Positions 23,292-34,162 of a stretch of DNA of 64,000 bases are shown here, in pieces. The stretch's first letter is position 1; each line of letters begins with the position of its first letter. The notes beneath the pieces were generated by a model, which saw nothing but the letters and a program-made list of their open reading frames with translations, was not told where the DNA came from and did no database searches. This stretch comes from Streptomyces reniochalinae (lineage in GTDB: Bacteria; Actinomycetota; Actinomycetes; Streptomycetales; Streptomycetaceae): the NCBI RefSeq assembly GCF_003323735.1, contig NZ_QOIM01000045.1, positions 62,001 to 126,000 on the forward strand, given 5' to 3'. A program made the position numbers and the translations under genes.

Positions 23292-23403
23292 GTGATCACT
23301 TAGAGGCTTTGCGTGTGAAGATCAACGCTCATCAGACGGGATGATTGGCCGTCAGGTGGTGGAGATCACAAAGCAGTTGCCGCCCCCCGTGTCGCAGATC
23401 ACA
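23292..23403 (+). promoter_or_regulatory. Repeated GATCAC motifs upstream of nuoA
   Basis: The palindrome GTGATCAC (23292-23299) is followed by two exact AGATCACA copies (23363-23370 and 23396-23403) spaced 33 bp apart, close to three helical turns. The arrangement suggests binding of a regulator on one DNA face. No factor can be named. Confidence 0.4.
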
Positions 23404-23437
23404 GAGGGGCGGGCTTAAGATGCCTGCGAACAGGGCT

Positions 23438-23453
23438 TGTGAACTGCCTCACA
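23438..23453 (+). promoter_or_regulatory. Rex-operator-like site before nuoA
   Basis: The 16-bp sequence TGTGAACTGCCTCACA matches the Streptomyces Rex operator TGTGAACGCGTTCACA at the left half completely and at the outer TCACA of the right half. It lies about 98-113 bp upstream of the nuoA start. Rex senses NADH/NAD+ and represses respiratory genes, so a site before the NADH dehydrogenase operon is biologically sensible. Confidence 0.55.
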
Positions 23454-23550
23454 TAAGAGCGATCTTCGTGGGATCGGTCTTCCCGGGTCGGGGCAGCGGC
23501 CCAGCGGTCTGCCGGCAGTCGGAGTCGACGCCTGGAAGGAGACGGGAGCG

Positions 23551-23910
23551 GTGAACGTCTACACACCAATCCTCGTACTGGGAGCCATCGCGGCGGCGTT
23601 CACGGTCTTCTCCGTGGTCGCGGCCTCGATCATCGGCCCCAAGCGCTACAACCGGGCCAAGCTGGAGGCGTACGAGTGCGGCATCGAGCCCACGCCGCAG
23701 CCGGCCGGAGGCGGGCGCTTCCCGGTGAAGTACTACCTGACGGCGATGCTCTTCATCATCTTCGACATCGAAATCGTCTTCCTCTACCCGTGGGCCGTCC
23801 ATTTCGACTCCCTCGGGATGTTCGGTCTCGTCGAAATGCTGGTCTTCGTCGCCCTCATCGGTATCGCGTACGCCTACGACTGGCGGCGCGGCGGCCTGGA
23901 ATGGGACTAG
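23551..23910 (+). CDS. nuoA: NADH-quinone oxidoreductase subunit A
   Basis: A 119-residue membrane subunit with three spans. It has the conserved acidic segment YECGIEPTPQP between spans 1 and 2 and FDIEIVFLYPWAV in span 2. It sits at the quinone-cavity junction of complex I. The GTG start follows GGAAGGAGACGGG. First gene of the nuoA-N operon; nuoB follows after 16 bp. Confidence 0.96.
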   Translation: MNVYTPILVLGAIAAAFTVFSVVAASIIGPKRYNRAKLEAYECGIEPTPQPAGGGRFPVKYYLTAMLFIIFDIEIVFLYPWAVHFDSLGMFGLVEMLVFVALIGIAYAYDWRRGGLEWD

Positions 23911-23926
23911 GGGCAGGGGTAAAGCA

Positions 23927-24481
23927 ATGGGACTTGAAGAGAAACTGCCGAGCGGCTTTCTGCTCACCACCGTGGAGAAAGCGGCCGGGCTCGCGCGTAA
24001 ATCGTCCATGTTCCCGGCGACGTTCGGGCTGGCGTGCTGCGCCATCGAGATGATGACGACCGGCGCGGGCCGCTACGACCTCGCCAGGTTCGGCATGGAG
24101 GTCTTCCGGGGTTCGCCGCGACAGGCCGACCTGATGATCGTGGCGGGCCGCGTCAGCCAGAAGATGGCCCCGGTGCTGCGTCAGGTCTACGACCAGATGC
24201 CCAACCCCAAATGGGTCATCTCCATGGGGGTGTGCGCCTCCTCGGGCGGCATGTTCAACAACTACGCCATTGTGCAGGGCGTCGACCACGTGGTTCCCGT
24301 CGACATCTACCTGCCCGGCTGCCCGCCGCGCCCGGAAATGCTGCTCGACGCCATTTTGAAGCTGCACGAGAAGGTCAAGAACACCAAGCTCGGCGTCAAT
24401 CAGAAGGAAGCGGCCCGTGAGGCGGAAGAGGCGGCGATGAAGGCGCTGCCCACCATCGAGATGAAGGGGCTGCTGCGGTGA
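23927..24481 (+). CDS. nuoB: NADH-quinone oxidoreductase subunit B
   Basis: A 184-residue subunit carrying the terminal iron-sulfur cluster N2 that passes electrons to menaquinone. Its ligands are visible: the adjacent pair in LACCAIEMM, GVCASSGGMF and PGCPPRPE. Length is normal with a charged helical tail. Its TGA overlaps the nuoC GTG by 4 bp. Confidence 0.97.
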   Translation: MGLEEKLPSGFLLTTVEKAAGLARKSSMFPATFGLACCAIEMMTTGAGRYDLARFGMEVFRGSPRQADLMIVAGRVSQKMAPVLRQVYDQMPNPKWVISMGVCASSGGMFNNYAIVQGVDHVVPVDIYLPGCPPRPEMLLDAILKLHEKVKNTKLGVNQKEAAREAEEAAMKALPTIEMKGLLR

Positions 24482-25214
24482 GCGCACAGGCGAACGGCGA
24501 CGGGCCCCAGGAGCCCGACGAGGGCAGCTCGGTCCCCGTCCAGCGGGGCAACGCCGGCGAGGTCATCGAGGTGCGCCACGGCATGTTCGGCGCCCGCAAC
24601 GGCGGCGACACCTCCGGATACGGCGGGCTGGTACGCACCGTGCGGATGCCGGGGGAGAGCGTGCGCCCCTACGGATCCTGGTTCGACGAGGTGGCCGACG
24701 AACTCGAAGGCGCGCTGGAGGAGCAGGGGCTCGCCCCCGAGAACGCCGTCGAGAAGACGGTCGTCGACCGCGGCGAGCTGACCTTCCACATCGCCCGCGA
24801 GCACCTGCCGCAGGTCGCCCGCACCCTGCGCGACGACCCGGCGCTCCGCTTCGAGCTGTGCACCGGGGTGAGCGGCGTCCACTACCCGGGCGAGACGGGC
24901 CGCGAGCTGCACGCCGTCTACCACCTGCGCTCGCTCACCCACAACCGGCTGATCCGGCTGGAGGTCACCGCGCCCGACGCGGACCCGCACGTGCCCTCGA
25001 TCGTGGACGTCTATCCGACCAACGACTGGCACGAGCGGGAGACCTACGACTTCTTCGGTCTCGTCTTCGACGGCCACCCCGCGCTGACCCGGATCCTGAT
25101 GCCGGACGACTGGCAGGGGTTCCCGCAGCGCAAGGACTACCCGCTCGGCGGCATTCCCGTCGAGTACAAGGGCGCCCAGATTCCCGCCCCCGACCAGCGG
25201 AGGTCCTACACCTG

Positions 25215-25215
<1 letters not shown>
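24478..25215 (+). CDS. nuoC: NADH-quinone oxidoreductase subunit C
   Basis: A 245-residue hydrophilic subunit of the quinone-module arm. An N-terminal extension of about 60 residues precedes the conserved domain, which has the family end motif NDWHERETYDFFGLVFDGHP and the RKDYPLGG segment. NuoC is separate from NuoD here, unlike the fused E. coli NuoCD. The stop overlaps the nuoD ATG by one base. Confidence 0.96.
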
Positions 25216-26542
<1,327 letters not shown>

Positions 26543-26546
<4 letters not shown>

Positions 26547-27277
26547 GCAACGTCGACATGGGCATCCCCGCGATGCCCGCACCCGACTACCCGGCCGAGG
26601 TGCGTCAGCGTCTTGAGGCCGACGCGCGCGAGGTCATCGCCCGCTACCCGGACAGCCGCTCCGCGCTGCTGCCGCTGCTGCACCTGGTGCAGTCGGAGGA
26701 CGGGCACGTCACCCGCACCGGACAGCGGTTCTGCGCCGAGATGCTGGAGCTGACCACCGCCGAGGTCAACGCGGTGGCCACCTTCTACTCCATGTACCGC
26801 CGCAAGCCCTCAGGCGACTACCAGGTCGGCGTGTGCACCAACACGCTGTGCGCCGTGATGGGCGGCGACGCCATCTACGCCTCGCTCCGCGAACACCTGG
26901 CCGTGGGCGACGGGGAGACCACCGAGGACGGCAAGGTCACCCTCGAACACATCGAGTGCAACGCGGCCTGCGACTTCGCGCCCGTCGTGATGGTCAACTG
27001 GGAGTTCTTCGACAACCAGACCCCCGCCTCGGCCCGCGCCCTCGTCGACGACCTGATCGCCGGGCGCGAGGTCGCCCCCACCCGGGGCGCCCCGCTGTGC
27101 ACCTTCAAGCAGACCGCGCGGGTGCTCGCCGGCTTCCCCGACGAGCGCGAGGGCGCCACCGACGCGTCCGGCCCGGCGGGCCCCGCCTCGCTGGCCGGGC
27201 TCCGGCTGGCCAAGGGCGAGAGCACACCCGGCGTGGTCGCACCGCGCGGCGCCGCTGCCGACGAGGAGGGGAAGTGA
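26543..27277 (+). CDS. nuoE: NADH-quinone oxidoreductase subunit E
   Basis: A 244-residue thioredoxin-fold subunit with the 2Fe-2S cluster N1a. The ligand pairs are in CTNTLC and CNAAC. The helical AVATFYSMYRRKP segment that packs against NuoF is present. The last about 65 residues (after QTARVLAGFP) are an alanine/glycine-rich tail not found in shorter homologues such as E. coli NuoE. GTG start overlapping nuoD by 4 bp. Confidence 0.95.
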
Positions 27278-28674
27278 TGACGGTGGCAGCACACGACGGC
27301 GGCCAGGACGAGACCTCGCAGCCCAGCGCCCACGGCGACGCCGACCCGCAGAAGCTCCTCTCACCCGTCCTGTCCGCGCACTGGGACGAGCCCGACTCCT
27401 ACACGCTGGCCGGCTACCGGCGGCACGGCGGTTACCAGGCGCTGCCCAAGGCGCTGGCCATGGACCCGGACGACCTGATCGCCTACGTCAAGGAAGCGGG
27501 CCTGCGCGGACGCGGCGGCGCGGGCTTCCCCACCGGCATGAAGTGGCAGTTCATCCCGCAGGGCGACGGCAAACCGCACTACCTCGTCGTCAACGCCGAC
27601 GAGTCCGAGCCGGGGACCTGCAAGGACATCCCCCTGCTGTTCGCCAACCCGCACTCCCTCATCGAGGGCATCGCCATCGCCTGCCACGCGATCCGCTCCA
27701 GCCACGCCTTCATCTACCTGCGCGGCGAGGTCGTCCCCGTGCTGCGCCGCCTCCAGCTGGCCGCCAAGGAGGCACAGGAGGCCGGCTATCTGGGCCCCGA
27801 CGCGCTCGGCCCCGGCAAGGACCTCACCCTCACCGTGCACGCCGGCGCGGGCGCCTACATCTGCGGCGAGGAGACGGCGCTGCTCGACTCCCTGGAAGGC
27901 CGCCGTGGTCAGCCAAGGCTGCGTCCCCCCTTCCCGGCCGTCGCCGGCCTGTACGCGTGCCCCACCGTGGTGAACAACGTCGAGTCCATCGCCTCGGTTC
28001 CCGCCCTGATCGACCGCGGCAAGGACTGGTTCCGCTCGATGGGCAGCGAGAAGTCCCCCGGCTTCACGCTCTACTCGCTCAGCGGCCACGTCGCCCGTCC
28101 AGGCCAGTACGAGGCGCCGCTGGGCGTCACGCTGCGCCAGCTCCTCGACATGAGCGGCGGCATGCGGCCCGGGCACCGGCTGAAGTTCTGGACCCCGGGC
28201 GGCTCCTCCACCCCGCTGCTGACCGACGAACACCTGGATGTGGCCCTCGACTACGAGGGCGTCGGCTCCGCGGGCTCCATGCTCGGCACCAAGGCGCTCC
28301 AGTGCTTCGACGAGACGACCTGCGTGGTGCGGGCCGTCACCCGCTGGACCGAGTTCTACGCGCACGAGTCCTGCGGCAAGTGCACCCCCTGCCGCGAGGG
28401 CACCTACTGGCTCGTCCAGCTGCTCCGCGACATCGAGGCAGGCAAGGCGCAGGCCGCCGACCTGGAGAAGATCGCCGACATCGCCGACAACATCAACGGC
28501 AAGTCGTTCTGCGCGCTGGGCGACGGCGCCGCGTCCCCCATCTTCTCCTCGCTGAAGTTTTTCCGCGAGGAGTACGAGGCCCACCTCGGCGGCCGTGGCT
28601 GCCCCTTCGACCCCGAGAAGTCCACCGCCTGGGCAGCGAACCCCCACTCCGCTCACCTGGAGGTGAACGCGTGA
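27277..28674 (+). CDS. nuoF: NADH-quinone oxidoreductase subunit F
   Basis: A 465-residue subunit holding the NADH site, FMN and cluster N3. The NADH/FMN loop is GLRGRGGAGFPTGMKW, the FMN motif is GAGAYICGEETALL, and the 4Fe-4S ligands are ESCGKCTPCREGT plus the later Cys in GKSFCALGD. The ATG at 27277 follows GAGGAGGGG; an in-frame GTG lies one codon earlier. Its stop overlaps nuoG by 4 bp. Confidence 0.97.
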   Translation: MTVAAHDGGQDETSQPSAHGDADPQKLLSPVLSAHWDEPDSYTLAGYRRHGGYQALPKALAMDPDDLIAYVKEAGLRGRGGAGFPTGMKWQFIPQGDGKPHYLVVNADESEPGTCKDIPLLFANPHSLIEGIAIACHAIRSSHAFIYLRGEVVPVLRRLQLAAKEAQEAGYLGPDALGPGKDLTLTVHAGAGAYICGEETALLDSLEGRRGQPRLRPPFPAVAGLYACPTVVNNVESIASVPALIDRGKDWFRSMGSEKSPGFTLYSLSGHVARPGQYEAPLGVTLRQLLDMSGGMRPGHRLKFWTPGGSSTPLLTDEHLDVALDYEGVGSAGSMLGTKALQCFDETTCVVRAVTRWTEFYAHESCGKCTPCREGTYWLVQLLRDIEAGKAQAADLEKIADIADNINGKSFCALGDGAASPIFSSLKFFREEYEAHLGGRGCPFDPEKSTAWAANPHSAHLEVNA

Positions 28675-31184
28675 CCGTCACCGCTACTGGCACCTCCACC
28701 GGCGGCGGGGAGGCAGCCCCGCCGCCCGAGGAGACGGTGTCGCTGACCGTCGACGGCGCCCAGATCACCGTCCCCAAGGGCACGCTGGTCATCCGTGCCG
28801 CCGAGCAGCTCGGCATCGACATCCCCCGCTTTTGCGACCACCCCCTGCTCGACCCGGCGGGCGCCTGCCGCCAGTGCATCGTCGAGGTGGAGGGCCAGCG
28901 CAAGCCGATGGCGTCCTGCACCATCCAGTGCACCGACGGCATGGTCGTCAAGACGCACCTGACCTCCGACGTGGCGAGCAAGGCGCAGCGCGGCGTGATG
29001 GAGCTGCTGCTCATCAACCACCCGCTGGACTGCCCCGTCTGCGACAAGGGCGGCGAGTGCCCGCTCCAGAACCAGGCCATGTCGCACGGGGACGCCGACT
29101 CCCGCTTCGAGGGCAGGAAGCGCACCTACGAGAAGCCCGTCGCGATCTCCACGCAGGTGCTGCTGGACCGGGAGCGGTGCGTGCTGTGCGCGCGCTGCAC
29201 CCGCTTCTCCAACCAGATCGCGGGCGACCCGATGATCGAGCTGATCGAGCGGGGCGCGCTCCAGCAGGTCGGCACGGGGGAGGACACCCCCTTCCAGTCG
29301 TACTTCTCCGGCAACACCATCCAGATCTGCCCCGTCGGCGCGCTGACCTCGGCGGCCTACAGGTTCCGCTCCCGCCCCTTCGACCTCACCTCCTCGTCGG
29401 GGGTGTGCGAGCACTGCTCCGGCGGCTGCGCCATCCGCACCGACCACCGGCGCGGCAAGGTGATGCGCCGCCTCGCCGAGAACGACCCGGAGGTCAACGA
29501 GGAGTGGATGTGCGACAAGGGGCGCTTCGCGTTCCGCTACGCACAGCGCCCCGACCGGCTGCACACTCCGCTGGTCCGCGGCCAGGACGGCCGGCTGGCC
29601 CCGGCCGGCTGGCCCGAGGCGCTGGAGGCCGCCGCGCGCGGACTCGCCGGCAAGCGGGAGCGCACCGGCGTGCTGACCGGCGGGCGGCTCACCGTCGAGG
29701 ACGCGTACGCCTACGCCAAGTTCGCCCGCGTGGCGCTGGGCACCAACGACATCGACTTCCGCGCACGGGCGCACTCCGCCGAGGAGGCCGACTTCCTCGC
29801 CTCCCACGTGGCGGGCCACGGCCGGGACCTGGACCAGGCGGGCCTGACCTACTCAGCGCTGGAGGCCGCGCCCGCCGTGCTCCTCCTCGGCCTCGAGGCC
29901 GAGGAGGAGGCACCGGGCATCTTCCTGCGGCTGCGCAAGGCCTGGCGCACCCGGGGCCAGCGCACCTGGGCACTGGCCACGCACGCCACCCGCGGCCTGC
30001 ACAAGGCGGGCGGCACGCTGCTGCCCGCGGCCCCCGGCACCGAGACGGAGTGGCTGGACGCGCTCGCGGGCGGCGTCGGCCTGGACGAGAAGGGCGCGGC
30101 GGCCGCCGAGGCGCTGCGCGGCGACGGCGCGGTGATGCTGGTCGGCGAGCGGCTGGCCACGGTGCCGGGCGCGCTCACCGCGGCGCTGCGCACGGCGGTG
30201 GCCACCGGCGCCACCCTGGTGTGGGTGCCGCGCCGCGCGGGCGAGCGCGGCGCTCTGGAGGCCGGGTGCCTGCCCGGACTGCTGCCGGGGGCCAGGGCCG
30301 TGGCCGACGCCGGGGCGCGCGCCGAGGTGGCCCGCGCCTGGGGCGTCGCCGAACTGCCCACCGCGCCGGGGCGCGACACCTCCCAGATCATCGAGGCCGC
30401 CGCAACGGGCGAGCTGTCCGCGCTGGTCGTCGGGGGAGTCGGCGTCGAGGACCTGCCGGATCCGGCCCGCGCCCGCGAGGCGCTGGAGGCGGTGGACTTT
30501 CTGGTCAGCCTGGAGCTGCGGCCCAGCACCGTGACCGGTCTCGCCGACGTCGTCCTCCCCGTCTCGGCGGTCCCGGAGAAGTCCGGCACCTTCCTCAACT
30601 GGGAAGGCCGCCTGCGGACGTTCGACGCGGCGCTCAAGCCGGACCAGATGACCCGCCGCCACGTCCAGCCCGACGCGCGGGTCCTGAACATGCTCGCCGA
30701 CGCGCTCGACGTCCACCTGGGGCTGCCGGACGTGCGCATGGTGCGCGGCGAACTCGACCGCCTCGGCCACCGCACGGGCACGGCCCGGCTGGAAGCGCCG
30801 ATCCCCGGGGCCCGCACCGCGCCGCAGCCCGCCGCCGGCGAGGCCGTGCTGGCCGGGCACCGGATGCTGCTCGACCAGGGCCGCCTCCAGGAGGGGGACG
30901 AGGCACTGGCCGGCACCCGGCACGCGGCGTACGCGCGGCTGTCGGCCGCCACCGCCGCCGAGATCGGCGCCGCGGACGGCGAGACGCTGGCCGTCGCGGG
31001 ACCGCGCGGCGAGGTGCGGCTGCCGCTGTGCGTCACCGAGATGCCCGACCGGGTGGTGTGGCTGCCGCTCAACACGGTCGGCGGCGGCGTCGCGGCCGAC
31101 ACCGGGGCGCTGGTCGGCCAGCTGGTGCGGATCGCACCCGGAAGCGCCGGCGTCAACCAGACCCCGCAGGAGGTGGGCGCATGA
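28671..31184 (+). CDS. nuoG: NADH-quinone oxidoreductase subunit G
   Basis: An 837-residue iron-sulfur subunit. The N-terminal 2Fe-2S domain has CDHPLLDPAGACRQC; the next domain has CPVCDKGGECPLQ and CVLCARCTRF, ending QICPVGALTS. A molybdopterin-oxidoreductase-like region follows, starting with its own CEHCSGGC motif (cluster N7 type), and continues to a C-terminal beta domain with weaker conservation and many alanine-rich stretches. GTG start overlapping nuoF by 4 bp. Confidence 0.96.
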   Translation: MTVTATGTSTGGGEAAPPPEETVSLTVDGAQITVPKGTLVIRAAEQLGIDIPRFCDHPLLDPAGACRQCIVEVEGQRKPMASCTIQCTDGMVVKTHLTSDVASKAQRGVMELLLINHPLDCPVCDKGGECPLQNQAMSHGDADSRFEGRKRTYEKPVAISTQVLLDRERCVLCARCTRFSNQIAGDPMIELIERGALQQVGTGEDTPFQSYFSGNTIQICPVGALTSAAYRFRSRPFDLTSSSGVCEHCSGGCAIRTDHRRGKVMRRLAENDPEVNEEWMCDKGRFAFRYAQRPDRLHTPLVRGQDGRLAPAGWPEALEAAARGLAGKRERTGVLTGGRLTVEDAYAYAKFARVALGTNDIDFRARAHSAEEADFLASHVAGHGRDLDQAGLTYSALEAAPAVLLLGLEAEEEAPGIFLRLRKAWRTRGQRTWALATHATRGLHKAGGTLLPAAPGTETEWLDALAGGVGLDEKGAAAAEALRGDGAVMLVGERLATVPGALTAALRTAVATGATLVWVPRRAGERGALEAGCLPGLLPGARAVADAGARAEVARAWGVAELPTAPGRDTSQIIEAAATGELSALVVGGVGVEDLPDPARAREALEAVDFLVSLELRPSTVTGLADVVLPVSAVPEKSGTFLNWEGRLRTFDAALKPDQMTRRHVQPDARVLNMLADALDVHLGLPDVRMVRGELDRLGHRTGTARLEAPIPGARTAPQPAAGEAVLAGHRMLLDQGRLQEGDEALAGTRHAAYARLSAATAAEIGAADGETLAVAGPRGEVRLPLCVTEMPDRVVWLPLNTVGGGVAADTGALVGQLVRIAPGSAGVNQTPQEVGA

Positions 31185-32578
31185 ACGGGCCGGTGGAGCA
31201 CCTCGCCCAGGAGGATCTGTCGATGTTCGGCACCGATCCGTTCTGGCTGGTGCTGATCAAGGCGGTCTTCTGCTTCGCGTTCCTGATGGTGACGGTGCTG
31301 ATCTCCATCGTCTTCGAACGCAAGATCGTGGGCTGGATGCAGCTGCGCGTCGGCCCCAACCGGCACGGGCCCTGGGGCATGCTCCAGTCGCTGGCCGACG
31401 GCGTGAAGCTGATGTTCAAGGAAGACATCATCGTCAAGGGCAGCGACAAGCTGGTCTATCTGCTGGCCCCGGTCATCGGCGCGGTGCCCGCGTTCATGGC
31501 GATCGCGGTCATCCCGTTCGGCCCCGCGGACAACCAGATCTCGATCTTCGGGCACCGGACGGCGATGCAGCTGACGGACATGCCCGTCGCCGTCCTCTAC
31601 ATCCTGGCCACCGCCTCCATCGCCTCCTACGGCGTGGTGCTGGCCGGCTGGTCGTCAGGATCGACGTATCCGCTGCTGGGCGGCGTGCGCGCCACGGCGC
31701 AGATCATCAGCTACGAGATCGCGATGGGCCTGAGCTTCGCCGCGGTCTTCCTGTACTCGGGCTCGATGTCCACCTCGGCGATCGTCGGCGAGCAGGCGGA
31801 CGGCTGGTTCGCCTACCTGCTGCCGGTCTCCTTCCTGATCTATCTGATCTCGATGGTCGGTGAGGCGCACCGGGCGCCGTTCGACATGCCGGAGTCCGAG
31901 GGCGACCTGGTCGCGGGCTTCCAGACCGAGTACAGCTCGATCAAGTTCGCGATGTTCATGCTGACCGAGTACATCCACGTGGTGACGGTCTCCGCGCTGG
32001 CGGTCACGCTCTTCCTGGGCGGCTGGCGCGCGCCCGCGCCGATCTCCACCTGGTGGGAGGGCGCCAACCACGGCTGGTGGCCCATCCTGTGGTTCAGCGC
32101 CAAGCTGGTCGTGCTGATCTTCTTCTTCATCTGGATCCGCGGCACGCTGCCCCGCGTGCGCTACGACCAGTTCATGAAGCTGGGCTGGAAGGTGCTCATC
32201 CCCATCGCCCTGGTGTGGCTGATGCTGGTGGCCACCGTCCGCGCGATGCGCAACGAGGGCTGGGACTACAGCTCGGTCGTCTACTGGGTCGCGGGCACGG
32301 CGCTGGCGCTGCTGCTGATCTCCTTCGTCGTCGACTTCTTCCGCGGCGGCGGCGAGGAGGAGGAAACGGTCGCGCAGGACAAGCCCTTCGACCCGATGGC
32401 CGGCGGGTTCCCCGTACCGCCGCTGCCAGGCCAGGAGTTGCCGCCGGTGCCGCGGCGGCCCTCGCGCGCGCCGCGTGAGCGGGAGCGCGAGCCGGTCGGC
32501 GCCGGTGCGGGCGGGCCCGGCTCTCCTGGCGACGCAACTGACGCAACCACCGAGAGCAAGGGGGCTGACGGTGCCTGA
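31181..32578 (+). CDS. nuoH: NADH-quinone oxidoreductase subunit H
   Basis: A 465-residue membrane subunit with about eight spans that forms much of the quinone chamber. Conserved loops include FERKIVGWMQLRVGPNRHGP and EAHRAPFDMPESEGDLVAGF. The last about 85 residues after the final span (VVDFFRGGGEEEE onward) are a charged, proline- and arginine-rich cytoplasmic tail, longer than in E. coli. ATG overlaps nuoG by 4 bp; the end overlaps nuoI by 8 bp. Confidence 0.96.
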   Translation: MNGPVEHLAQEDLSMFGTDPFWLVLIKAVFCFAFLMVTVLISIVFERKIVGWMQLRVGPNRHGPWGMLQSLADGVKLMFKEDIIVKGSDKLVYLLAPVIGAVPAFMAIAVIPFGPADNQISIFGHRTAMQLTDMPVAVLYILATASIASYGVVLAGWSSGSTYPLLGGVRATAQIISYEIAMGLSFAAVFLYSGSMSTSAIVGEQADGWFAYLLPVSFLIYLISMVGEAHRAPFDMPESEGDLVAGFQTEYSSIKFAMFMLTEYIHVVTVSALAVTLFLGGWRAPAPISTWWEGANHGWWPILWFSAKLVVLIFFFIWIRGTLPRVRYDQFMKLGWKVLIPIALVWLMLVATVRAMRNEGWDYSSVVYWVAGTALALLLISFVVDFFRGGGEEEETVAQDKPFDPMAGGFPVPPLPGQELPPVPRRPSRAPREREREPVGAGAGGPGSPGDATDATTESKGADGA

Positions 32579-33242
32579 AAACCCCGTGGCCGGCTTCGGC
32601 GTGACCTTCAAGGACATGTTCAAGAAGCGGCTGACCGAGCAGTACCCCGAGTACAAGAAGCCGACGGCTCCCCGCTTCCACGGCCGCCACCAGCTCAACC
32701 GGCACCCGGACGGGCTGGAGAAGTGCGTCGGCTGCGAGCTGTGCGCCTGGGCCTGCCCCGCCGACGCCATCTACGTCGAGGGGGCCGACAACACCGAGGA
32801 GGAGCGGTACTCGCCCGGCGAGCGCTACGGCCGCGTCTACCAGATCAACTACCTGCGCTGCATCCTGTGCGGCCTGTGCGTCGAGGCCTGCCCCACCCGG
32901 GCGCTGACCATGACGAACGAGTACGAACTCGCCGACTCCTCCCGCGAGTCCCTCATCTACACCAAGGAGGAGCTGCTCGCGGGCCTGGAGGAGGGCATGG
33001 TCGACTCTCCGCACGCCATCTATCCGGGCATGACGGAGAAGGACTACTACCGGGGCCTGGTCAGCGAGGCCGCGCCCGGCACCGTGCAGCAGCGCACCAC
33101 CGACACCGGGGCGCCGCAGGAGTCGGCAGACACCTACGGCGCGGACGAACCCGCCGCGAGTGAGGCCGCCACGGGCGAGGCCGCGGGCTACGGCCCCATG
33201 ACACACGGCACCGTGACGTCCGGCGGGGAGGGGGAGCGATGA
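32571..33242 (+). CDS. nuoI: NADH-quinone oxidoreductase subunit I
   Basis: A 223-residue ferredoxin-like subunit with clusters N6a and N6b. The two ligand sets are CVGCELCAWACP and CILCGLCVEACP. After the conserved core (about residue 165) a threonine/alanine/glutamate-rich tail of about 55 residues extends the protein. The GTG at 32571 overlaps nuoH by 8 bp, the only overlap in the operon larger than 4 bp. Confidence 0.96.
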   Translation: MPENPVAGFGVTFKDMFKKRLTEQYPEYKKPTAPRFHGRHQLNRHPDGLEKCVGCELCAWACPADAIYVEGADNTEEERYSPGERYGRVYQINYLRCILCGLCVEACPTRALTMTNEYELADSSRESLIYTKEELLAGLEEGMVDSPHAIYPGMTEKDYYRGLVSEAAPGTVQQRTTDTGAPQESADTYGADEPAASEAATGEAAGYGPMTHGTVTSGGEGER

Positions 33243-34162
33243 ACGCACTCGCCGCCACCGCCACCTCCACGGGCGAGGCCGTCCAGTTCTGGGTGCTGGG
33301 CACCGTCGCCGTCCTCGGCGGGCTCGGTACGGTGCTGCTGCGCCGCGCCGTGCACAGCGCGCTCTGCCTGGCCGGGACAATGATCATCCTGGCGCTCTTC
33401 TACCTCGCCAACGGCGCCTACTTCCTCGGCGTCGTGCAGATCGTCGTCTACACCGGCGCGGTCATGATGCTCTTCCTGTTCGTGCTGATGCTCGTCGGTG
33501 TCTCCCACGCCGACTCGCTGCGCGAGACGCTGAAGGGGCAGCGCTGGCTCGCCGCGGCCTGCGCACTGGGCGTCGGCATCCTGCTGATCACCGGCATCGG
33601 GCAGGTCTCGGTGGGCGGCTTCAACGGGCTCGGGGCCGCCAACGCGCAGGGCAACGTCCCGGCGCTGGCCTCCTTGCTGTTCACCAAGTACGTCGTCGCC
33701 TTCGAGGTGGTCGGCGCCCTGCTGACCGTCGCCGCGGTCGGCGCCACGCTGCTGACCCACCGCGAGCGCGTCGAGAAGAACAAGTCGCAGCGCGAGCAGG
33801 CCGAGGAGCGGGTGCGCGAGGGCAAGCAGGTCACCCCGCTGCCGGCGCCCGGCGTCTACGCCCGCCACAACGCCAACGACCGTCCCGCGCTGCTGCCCGA
33901 CGGCACGCCCTCCGAGCTCAGCGTCAGCCGCACGCTGCGCGACCGGGGCCAGGTCCGCGAGGTCAACGCCGAGCAGCTGGCGCAGCTGGCCGCGATCGAG
34001 CAGCGCACCGCCGAGTACCAGGGCCGCGCCACCTACCCGGGCCCGAAGGACCCGGGCGAACGGGCCGCCGACCGGGCCGAGGACGCGGCCGGCCGTGCCG
34101 AGGACGACGGTTTGGACCGGCCCGCCGGTCTTGGCAGCGAGCGTGAGGAGGCCACCAAGTGA
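33239..34162 (+). CDS. nuoJ: NADH-quinone oxidoreductase subunit J
   Basis: A 307-residue membrane subunit with five spans in the first about 175 residues, including the conserved YTGAVMMLFLFVLMLVGV. The remaining about 130 residues are hydrophilic, rich in Arg, Glu and Ala (THRERVEKNKSQREQAEERV and beyond), and predicted to be cytoplasmic. E. coli NuoJ is about 184 residues, so the tail is an actinobacterial addition. ATG overlaps nuoI by 4 bp. Confidence 0.95.
   Translation: MNALAATATSTGEAVQFWVLGTVAVLGGLGTVLLRRAVHSALCLAGTMIILALFYLANGAYFLGVVQIVVYTGAVMMLFLFVLMLVGVSHADSLRETLKGQRWLAAACALGVGILLITGIGQVSVGGFNGLGAANAQGNVPALASLLFTKYVVAFEVVGALLTVAAVGATLLTHRERVEKNKSQREQAEERVREGKQVTPLPAPGVYARHNANDRPALLPDGTPSELSVSRTLRDRGQVREVNAEQLAQLAAIEQRTAEYQGRATYPGPKDPGERAADRAEDAAGRAEDDGLDRPAGLGSEREEATK

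Larger units (their letters stand above)
22713..23550. other. 838-bp non-coding region between nlpC/p60 and nuoA
   Basis: No reading frame here shows coding character or homology. The left half is the leader of the NlpC/P60 gene; the right half carries repeated GATCAC motifs and a Rex-like operator before nuoA. A c-di-AMP ydaO riboswitch, common before Streptomyces cell-wall hydrolase genes, was looked for but its core motifs were not found. Confidence 0.6.
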
